Shown here one piece after another: positions 1 to 5,558 of a stretch of DNA of 5,558 bases (position 1 is the stretch's first letter; every line of letters starts with the position of its first letter). A model generated the notes under the pieces. That model did not search any database, was not told where the DNA came from, and saw only the letters and a list, made by a program, of their open reading frames with translations. This DNA is from Proteobacteria bacterium UBA4656 (GTDB lineage: Bacteria > Pseudomonadota > Gammaproteobacteria > Xanthomonadales > Ahniellaceae), in NCBI GenBank assembly GCA_002405525.1, contig DHLY01000054.1, positions 31,215-36,772 on the forward strand, given 5' to 3'. Both the position numbers and the translations under genes were made by a program.

Positions 1-68
1 TCAAGCCGGCCGCGCTGCGCGCGCTGCTCGCCGCGCTGGCGCAGCAGCGCGAGGTCGCGGCGGGATGA
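1..68 (+). CDS. C-terminal end of a probable hybrid sensor histidine kinase (3' fragment)
   Basis: Only the last 21 full codons are visible, ending in TGA at 66-68; the gene begins outside the window. The tail reads KPAALRALLAALAQQ and then a short variable end. A Lys-Pro followed by a Leu/Ala-rich helix is how the receiver domain of hybrid kinases commonly ends: the conserved KP after beta5, then helix alpha5. The neighbours, a NarL-type response regulator and acs, fit a CrbS/NahK-like hybrid kinase, which in Vibrio and Pseudomonas controls acs together with CrbR. What is seen is only the KP plus amphipathic helix. The kinase identity is inferred from this and from context, and any protein ending in a receiver domain would look the same. 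The gene converges on the response regulator at 2-631. Confidence 0.45.
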   Translation, partial: KPAALRALLAALAQQREVAAG

Positions 69-631
69 GGCGGGTCGCGGCGATGGTTCCTCGCCTGTGG
101 GAGCGAGCGCAGCTCATAGGCGATCTGCTTGTTGAGCAGGCCCGCGCAGACCATTCCGAGCACGCGGAACTGCTGCGGCGTGAGCTCGGCCAGGCGGCGC
201 GCCAGCGCGGCTTCCTCCGGTTCCAGCGCGCCCGGGCGTCCGGTGTCGGGCGGCGCCCAGGTTTCGCCGTCGAGTACCACCTGCAGGGCGCCGACGAGGG
301 TCGATACGTCGGCGCTCTTGGGGATGAAGCCGGTCGCGCCGTGGGCCATCGCGCGGCGCACCGTGTCGCCGTCCTCGCGAGCGCTGACCACCACCACCGG
401 AAGACCGGGGTGCAGGGCGCGCACGTGCACCAGCGCCGAGAAGCCGTTGGCGCCGGGCATGTTGAGGTCCAGCAGCAGCAGCTCGGCGTGCGGGTATGCG
501 TCGACCAGCGCCAGCAGGGTGCCGACGTCCCGGGCTTCGCGGATCTCGGCGCCGGGCAGGGCCGAGGCGACCGCGCCCTTGAGCGCCTCGCGGAACAGGG
601 GATGATCGTCGGCGATCAGGATTTCGCCCAT
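2..631 (-). CDS. NarL/LuxR-family response regulator (CrbR-like) with truncated DNA-binding domain; possible pseudogene
   Basis: Start ATG at 629-631 gives MGEILIADDHPLFREALKG, a typical NarL-family opening; a GTG five codons upstream (644-646) is an alternative. The receiver domain is complete (about residues 1-120): acidic pair D8/D9, phospho-acceptor D55 in LLLLDLNMPG, S83 for the usual Thr/Ser, and K105 in FIPKSA. A linker follows, then the start of a GerE/LuxR helix-turn-helix, LTPQQFRVLGMVCAGLLNKQ, from residue 150. The family match ends at L174 (about position 110). The expected recognition helix (SxxTVKxHxxxI) is absent in all three minus-strand frames of the remaining bases. The frame instead runs on as an Arg/Pro/Ser-rich tail with no stop before the left edge, antisense to the kinase end. 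As read, the product could be phosphorylated but should not bind DNA. Its place downstream of acs on the same strand suggests the CrbR regulator of acetate metabolism; another NarL-type regulator is possible. A deletion, an assembly misjoin or a pseudogene would each explain the tail. Confidence 0.75.
   Translation of the reverse strand, partial: MGEILIADDHPLFREALKGAVASALPGAEIREARDVGTLLALVDAYPHAELLLLDLNMPGANGFSALVHVRALHPGLPVVVVSAREDGDTVRRAMAHGATGFIPKSADVSTLVGALQVVLDGETWAPPDTGRPGALEPEEAALARRLAELTPQQFRVLGMVCAGLLNKQIAYELRSLPQARNHRRDPPHPAATSRCCASAASSARSAAGL
95..116 (+). repeat. REP-like palindromic element remnant
   Basis: The + strand reads CTGTGGGAGCGAGCGCAGCTC at this spot. A GTGGGAGCG head precedes a small palindrome, GAGC-GCA-GCTC (105-115). 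This resembles the GTAGGAGCG/GTGGGAGCG-headed REP elements scattered between genes in Pseudomonas and xanthomonads, which usually continue as GCTCGCGA. Here the right arm runs directly into codons of the response regulator (CTC ATA, minus-strand TAT GAG), so the outer stem is lost. The element sits exactly where the regulator stops resembling its family. Only one copy is clear in this window, so calling it a genomic repeat rests on resemblance. Confidence 0.4.
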
Positions 632-789
632 GGTGCGGCGGCTCACGACCGAGTCCGGAAAGTGCGTGCGTTCGGTGCCGGGAACGAGGGGCGCCATGCC
701 TTCGATGATGCCTCTCCGCGGCGCGGCCGCCCACCCGGCCTTGGTCGCAGGGCGGCGCCTGTCGCGGCGCGGCGGCCGCTCCGTCCTGC
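632..789. other. Intergenic spacer between acs and the response regulator
   Basis: This 158-base gap contains no convincing gene. It carries two near-identical GC-rich blocks, CGCGGCGCGGCCGC at 717-730 and CGCGGCGCGGCGGCCGC at 763-779, each ending in GCGGCCGC. On the minus strand it also holds CTGCGACCAAGG (739-750), which shares CGACCAA with the candidate operator upstream of acs. No hairpin with a T-tract follows the acs stop, so read-through from acs into the regulator is possible. No recognisable -35/-10 pair and only a weak ribosome binding site precede the regulator start. Confidence 0.5.
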
Positions 790-2730
<1,941 letters not shown>

Positions 2731-2809
2731 GGTTTCCTCTCCCAGACGGACGGCGCGAGCGAGCCGCGCCCTCGAACTGTGTGACCGATGGTGCGGCGCC
2801 GCAACCAGA

Positions 2810-2844
2810 CTTTGGTCAACTGCGGGCCGAGCTTACGACCAAAG
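2810..2844. promoter_or_regulatory. Perfect inverted repeat, candidate regulator binding site for acs
   Basis: CTTTGGTC (2810-2817) and GACCAAAG (2837-2844) are perfect reverse complements separated by 19 bases, giving 27 bases between arm centres. The arms lie 80-114 bases upstream of the acs start and about 180-210 upstream of the porin start. The spacer is too long for a simple compact operator but suits two helically spaced monomer or dimer half-sites. Position upstream of acs suggests a CrbR-type activator site. That link is inference, because I cannot confirm the family's consensus from the sequence alone. Confidence 0.4.
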
Positions 2845-2887
2845 GCGAATGGCGAGGGGTGCGGTGGCGTGCGACACCGTGCGCTCC

Positions 2888-2907
2888 CACGCTCGGGGAG
2901 GAGCGTG
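2888..2907 (+). other. Stem-loop upstream of the porin
   Basis: CACGCTC (2888-2894) and GAGCGTG (2901-2907) form a perfect 7-bp stem with a 6-base purine-rich loop, GGGGAG. It lies 114-133 bases before the porin start. It could be an operator or part of a leader transcript; the transcription start is unknown. A second 6-bp hairpin (CGCCGC/GCGGCG, 2970-2986) sits about 20 bases before the porin ribosome binding site. In DNA this GC-rich such stems arise by chance fairly often. Confidence 0.25.
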
Positions 2908-3007
2908 CCGCGGAGCGCCTGGGCGTTTCGCGCCGCCACGCCATCCCCTTCGCACTGGGACCATGGCGTCGCCGCCGCGAGCGGCGCGGCCCCCTAGTCG
3001 CAACAGC

Positions 3008-3013
3008 AAAGGA
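3008..3013 (+). promoter_or_regulatory. Ribosome binding site deciding the porin start
   Basis: AAAGGA lies seven bases before the ATG at 3021. It is the only purine-rich Shine-Dalgarno match near any in-frame start, and the ATG it serves begins a textbook signal peptide. This rules out the upstream in-frame GTG at 2781. Confidence 0.75.
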
Positions 3014-3020
3014 AAACCGC

Positions 3021-4358
3021 ATGGCCCCGTCCCTCATGCTCCGCCACTCCCTGCTCGCGCTGGCGGTCGCCGCCGGCCTGTCCGCCGCCCCGGCTTTCGG
3101 GCAGAGCGCGAAGGAGCAGGAACTGGAGAATCGCATTGCCGAACTGGAGAAGCAGCTCGGCGCGCTGATGGCCGAACTGAAGGCGGAGAAGGCGCCGCCG
3201 CCGCCCCCGCCGCCGGGCACGCCCCCGCCACCGCTGCCGGTCCAGGCCACCACCATCACGCCGAACGCCAATCCCGGCACGCGGTTCTTCTTCTCCGGCT
3301 TCATGCGCACCGAGGCCCTGGCCACCCGCACCGACGGTGGCGAGATTCCCGATTCCACGGCCGGGCGCGACCTCTACGTGCCCGGCGGCATCCCGGTCGG
3401 CGCCGCGGACGAGGGCACCGACCTGAACTCGCACATCAAGTTCAGCCGCTACATCTTCGGCGTCGACCACACCACGGATACCGGCGACAAGCTGTCGGCC
3501 CGTCTCGAAGGCGACGTGTTCGGCGGCGCGCTCGGCACCCAGGTCGCCACCAATACCTACGGCCTGTCGGTGCGCCACGCCTGGTTCTCGTGGAACAACT
3601 GGCTGTTCGGCCAGACCTGGTCGAACTTCATGGACGCGGTCGCGCTGCCGGAGGCCGTCGACCTGGTCGGCCCGACCGAAGGCACGGTGTTCGTGCGCCA
3701 GCCGATGATCCGCTACACCAGCGGCCCGTGGTCGTTCTCGCTGGAGAACCCCGAGACCACCATCACGCCGTTTCGCGGCGGCACGCGCATCCAGACCGAC
3801 GACAACAGTCTGCCGGACCTGACCGCGCGCTACCGCTGGACCCAGCCCTGGGGCCACCTGACCGCCGGCGTGCTGGTGCGCCAGCTCGCCTACCAGACGA
3901 CCGGCGCCGGCGCGATCGACGACACGCGGATCGCGCTCGCCGGATCGGTGTCCGGGCGCTACAACTTCAGTCCCGACACCGACGTCCGCTTCGGGCTGTA
4001 CACGGGCCAGGCGATCGGCCGCTACATCGGCCTCGGCATCGCCAGTGACGCCGTGCTCGACGCCACCGGCGACCTGGAGGCGATCGACGGCACCGCGGGC
4101 TTCGTCGGCCTGCGCCACGCCTTCACCCCGAAGACGCGGTTCAACGTCTACTACTCGTCCTCGCGCTACGACAACGATGTCGCGCTCACCGGCACCGGCG
4201 TGACCGAGGGCGTGGACTCGCTGTCGTTCAACGTCTTCCACACCCCGAGCCCAAAGCTCGACCTCGGTGCGGAACTGCGCTTCGCCAACCGCGAACTCGA
4301 AAGCGGTGCCGACGGCGACCTGCGCCGCCTGCACCTGGTCGCCCGCTACTCGTTCTAA
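3021..4358 (+). CDS. DcaP-like trimeric outer-membrane porin
   Basis: 445-residue outer-membrane channel of the DcaP type. Acinetobacter DcaP is a trimeric porin that admits dicarboxylic acids and some anionic drugs. In order: Sec signal peptide (residues 1-27, hydrophobic LLALAVAAGLSAAPAFG, likely cut before Q28); a short periplasmic coiled coil with regular heptads (L35, I39, L42, L46, L49, L53); a proline-rich linker (59-73, including seven prolines in a row); then the beta-barrel from about residue 82, opening with RFFFSGFMRTEA. The barrel has alternating aromatic and polar strands such as FSRYIFGVDHT and FSWNNWLFGQTWSNF. It ends in LHLVARYSF, with a terminal Phe as BAM recognises. Length and domain order match the family, where the N-terminal coiled coil helps trimerisation. 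The ATG at 3021 is set by the ribosome binding site and signal peptide. The gene is divergent from acs, suggesting shared control and a role in carboxylate uptake, but the substrate cannot be read from sequence. A hairpin follows the TAA. Confidence 0.88.
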   Translation: MAPSLMLRHSLLALAVAAGLSAAPAFGQSAKEQELENRIAELEKQLGALMAELKAEKAPPPPPPPGTPPPPLPVQATTITPNANPGTRFFFSGFMRTEALATRTDGGEIPDSTAGRDLYVPGGIPVGAADEGTDLNSHIKFSRYIFGVDHTTDTGDKLSARLEGDVFGGALGTQVATNTYGLSVRHAWFSWNNWLFGQTWSNFMDAVALPEAVDLVGPTEGTVFVRQPMIRYTSGPWSFSLENPETTITPFRGGTRIQTDDNSLPDLTARYRWTQPWGHLTAGVLVRQLAYQTTGAGAIDDTRIALAGSVSGRYNFSPDTDVRFGLYTGQAIGRYIGLGIASDAVLDATGDLEAIDGTAGFVGLRHAFTPKTRFNVYYSSSRYDNDVALTGTGVTEGVDSLSFNVFHTPSPKLDLGAELRFANRELESGADGDLRRLHLVARYSF

Positions 4359-4371
4359 GCCACGCCGCGCC

Positions 4372-4401
4372 CGCCATCGGCCGCGCACGCGGCCGGTGGC
4401 G
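4372..4401. terminator. Strong hairpin between convergent genes, probable bidirectional terminator
   Basis: CGCCATCGGCCGC (4372-4384) pairs with GCGGCCGGTGGCG (4389-4401) over 13 positions, with one T-G wobble and a GCAC loop. An outer GCCGCG/CGCGGC pair (4364-4369 and 4405-4410) could extend it after an internal bulge. It sits between the porin stop (4358) and the stop of the convergent transporter (4411), where a shared terminator is expected. Neither side has a T-tract, so termination may be weak or it may mainly stabilise the transcript ends. Confidence 0.55.
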
Positions 4402-4410
4402 CGCCGCGGC

Positions 4411-5558
4411 TCACGGCGAGCCCGGCACGAACCACAGCGGGCCGTCCGGGCCGAGCGGCAGGTCGAGCGCGACCCAGCCCAGCAGAAAGGCGGTCCACGC
4501 CACGCCCAGCGCCAGCGAGTACGGCACCATCAGCGCGATCAGGGTGCCGATGCCGGCGCCCTGCCGGTACTTCAGCAGCACCGCGAGGATGATCGGCAGG
4601 TAGTTGTTGAGCGGGGTGACGATGTTCACCACCGAGTCGCCGATGCGGTAGGCCGCGGTGGTCAGCTCCGGGCTGATCCCGACCAGCATGAACATCGGCA
4701 CGAAGATCGGCGCCAGAACGCCGAACTTGCTGATCAGCCCGCTCATCGCGAAGTCGCCACCGATCACCACCGCGACGAAGGCCACCAGCAGCACCGCCAC
4801 CGGCAGGTCGGCGGCCACCAGCAGCGCGCCACCGGCATAGGCCATCATGCGGTCGAGGTGCGAGTAGGCGAAGTAGCTGGTGAACTGGGCGAGGAAGAAC
4901 AGCATCACCAGCACCGGCGCCAGCGTGCGGATGCCGTGGTTGAGCGCCTCGTTGAGGTCCTTCTGGCCGCGCAGCGCGCCGGTCATCGCGCCGTAGACCA
5001 CGCCGGGCACCGCGAACAGCAGGAAGATCAGCGGCACGATGACGTGCGACCAGCGCGGGCCCGGGTTCTCGACCAGGCGCCCGACCTGCGGGGTCTCGGT
5101 CACCAGCAGCGGCTCGCGCGCCAGCACGTCGTGCGCGGGCGCTTCGATCGGACTGCCTTCGGGCGCCACCTCGATCGGGATGTGGGCCAGCACGCGGTCG
5201 TTGGGCAGGCGCGGCTGGCCGGGCCCGTGCAGGGGCATCGACGGCAGCAGGATCATCGCCGCCAGCAGCGCGCCGACCGCGGCCATCGCCGCCAGCGCGC
5301 CGCCCAGCGCGCGCCGCTCGCGCGCATCCAGCCGCATGTCGGCCGCCGCCTCGCCGGCGCCGTCGCGCGGGGCCGTGCGCTGCAGGCGTGGCTCGACGAT
5401 GCGGTCGGTGACGAACCAGCCGACCGCCGTCACCAGCAGCGCGGAGGCGGCCTTGAAGTACCAGTTGTGCAGGATGTTGACCGTGTACTGCGGGTCGAGC
5501 ACGCGCGCCGCGTCCTGCGCGAAGCCGGCCAGCGCGCCGTCGCTGCCGGCCGGGAACA
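4411..5558 (-). CDS. AbgT-family transporter (5'-partial)
   Basis: Inner-membrane transporter of the AbgT family (E. coli AbgT imports p-aminobenzoyl-glutamate; MtrF and YdaH export antimetabolites). About 381 C-terminal residues are visible. The N-terminal quarter or so of the usual 500-520 lies beyond the right edge, since the frame is open through the edge and AGFAQDAARVLDPQYTVN fits the family. The GTG at 5500-5502 is therefore not the real start. Seen in order: a membrane segment ending TDRIVEPRL, a cytoplasmic RERRALGG stretch, a hydrophilic loop, several membrane helices, the LRGQKDLNEALNHGIRT segment, GGDFAMSGLISKFGVLAP and AYRIGDSVVNIVTP. The last motif keeps the R, D and P equivalent to MtrF R446, D449 and P457. 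In the GGDFAMSGLISKF segment, the positions matching YdaH N390 and MtrF S417 and W420 are D, I and F. It ends at TGA (4411-4413), convergent with the porin. Family is near certain; substrate and direction are unknown. Confidence 0.92.
   Translation of the reverse strand, partial: FPAGSDGALAGFAQDAARVLDPQYTVNILHNWYFKAASALLVTAVGWFVTDRIVEPRLQRTAPRDGAGEAAADMRLDARERRALGGALAAMAAVGALLAAMILLPSMPLHGPGQPRLPNDRVLAHIPIEVAPEGSPIEAPAHDVLAREPLLVTETPQVGRLVENPGPRWSHVIVPLIFLLFAVPGVVYGAMTGALRGQKDLNEALNHGIRTLAPVLVMLFFLAQFTSYFAYSHLDRMMAYAGGALLVAADLPVAVLLVAFVAVVIGGDFAMSGLISKFGVLAPIFVPMFMLVGISPELTTAAYRIGDSVVNIVTPLNNYLPIILAVLLKYRQGAGIGTLIALMVPYSLALGVAWTAFLLGWVALDLPLGPDGPLWFVPGSP

Larger units (their letters stand above)
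2731..3020. other. Divergent promoter region between acs and the porin
   Basis: This 290-base region separates the two divergent starts and should carry both promoters. It holds the CTTTGGTC/GACCAAAG inverted repeat (2810-2844), nearer acs, and two small stem-loops nearer the porin (2888-2907 and 2970-2986). A TTGACC -35-like hexamer reads toward acs at 2814-2819, overlapping the left arm of the inverted repeat, but no good -10 hexamer follows at normal spacing. An open frame continuous with the porin extends through here to 2781, but its composition and the strong ribosome binding site at 3008 argue that it is not translated. Confidence 0.6.

Noticed and set aside
114..734. Complete minus-strand frame (206 codons) over the response regulator
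   Set aside because: This is the wrong frame: it translates to an Arg/Pro/His-rich string, whereas the frame starting at 631 gives a perfect receiver domain.
740..789. Intrinsic terminator after acs
   Set aside because: Only a 5-bp GCGCC/GGCGC stem can be drawn and there is no T-run, so it is not supportable in such GC-rich sequence.
2882..2907. Second REP-like copy (minus-strand CGTGGGAGCG)
   Set aside because: It shares only the GTGGGAGCG head with the element at 95-116 and lacks the downstream palindrome, so the match is probably chance.
2781..3020. N-terminal extension of the porin by 80 codons
   Set aside because: It would bury the signal peptide inside the protein and cover the divergent promoter region, and the start at 3021 has a strong ribosome binding site.
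2994..4388. Long minus-strand open frame (464 codons) antisense to the porin
   Set aside because: Its Arg/Ala/Gly/Val-rich translation resembles no family, and the opposite strand holds a clear porin with a signal peptide and beta-signal. Long antisense frames are common at this GC content.

Overview
This is a GC-rich, tightly packed bacterial window. Its gene content (a CrbR-like response regulator beside acetyl-CoA synthetase, a DcaP-type trimeric porin and an AbgT-family transporter) fits a high-GC gammaproteobacterium, most likely of the Xanthomonadales/Lysobacterales. This assignment is inferred from gene families and codon bias, not from a marker gene.

Layout from left to right. Bases 1-68 (+) hold the last codons of a gene whose end looks like the C-terminus of a receiver domain, probably a hybrid sensor kinase. 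Convergent to it, on the minus strand from 631 leftwards, is a NarL/LuxR-type response regulator. Its receiver domain is complete, but its DNA-binding domain stops matching the family halfway, at about position 110, next to a small REP-like palindrome. A 158-base spacer follows, then acs (acetyl-CoA synthetase, minus strand, 790-2730), which is complete with all expected motifs. A 290-base divergent intergenic region (2731-3020) separates acs from a complete DcaP-like outer-membrane porin (+, 3021-4358). A strong hairpin at 4372-4401 lies between the porin and a convergent AbgT-family transporter (minus, 4411 to the right edge, 5'-partial).

How the parts may work together. Acs activates acetate to acetyl-CoA. 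In Vibrio and Pseudomonas the CrbS/CrbR two-component system (a transporter-like hybrid kinase plus a LuxR-type regulator) switches on acs, so the kinase tail and regulator beside acs are plausibly the local version. The divergent porin could let small carboxylates cross the outer membrane. A perfect 8-bp inverted repeat (CTTTGGTC/GACCAAAG, 19-base spacer) in the acs-porin promoter region is the best operator candidate. The main oddity is that the regulator has apparently lost its recognition helix while this candidate operator is intact. A second oddity is that the AbgT-family protein appears to differ from characterised members at several transport-site positions. I see no new multi-gene system, CRISPR array, RNA gene or complete mobile element.
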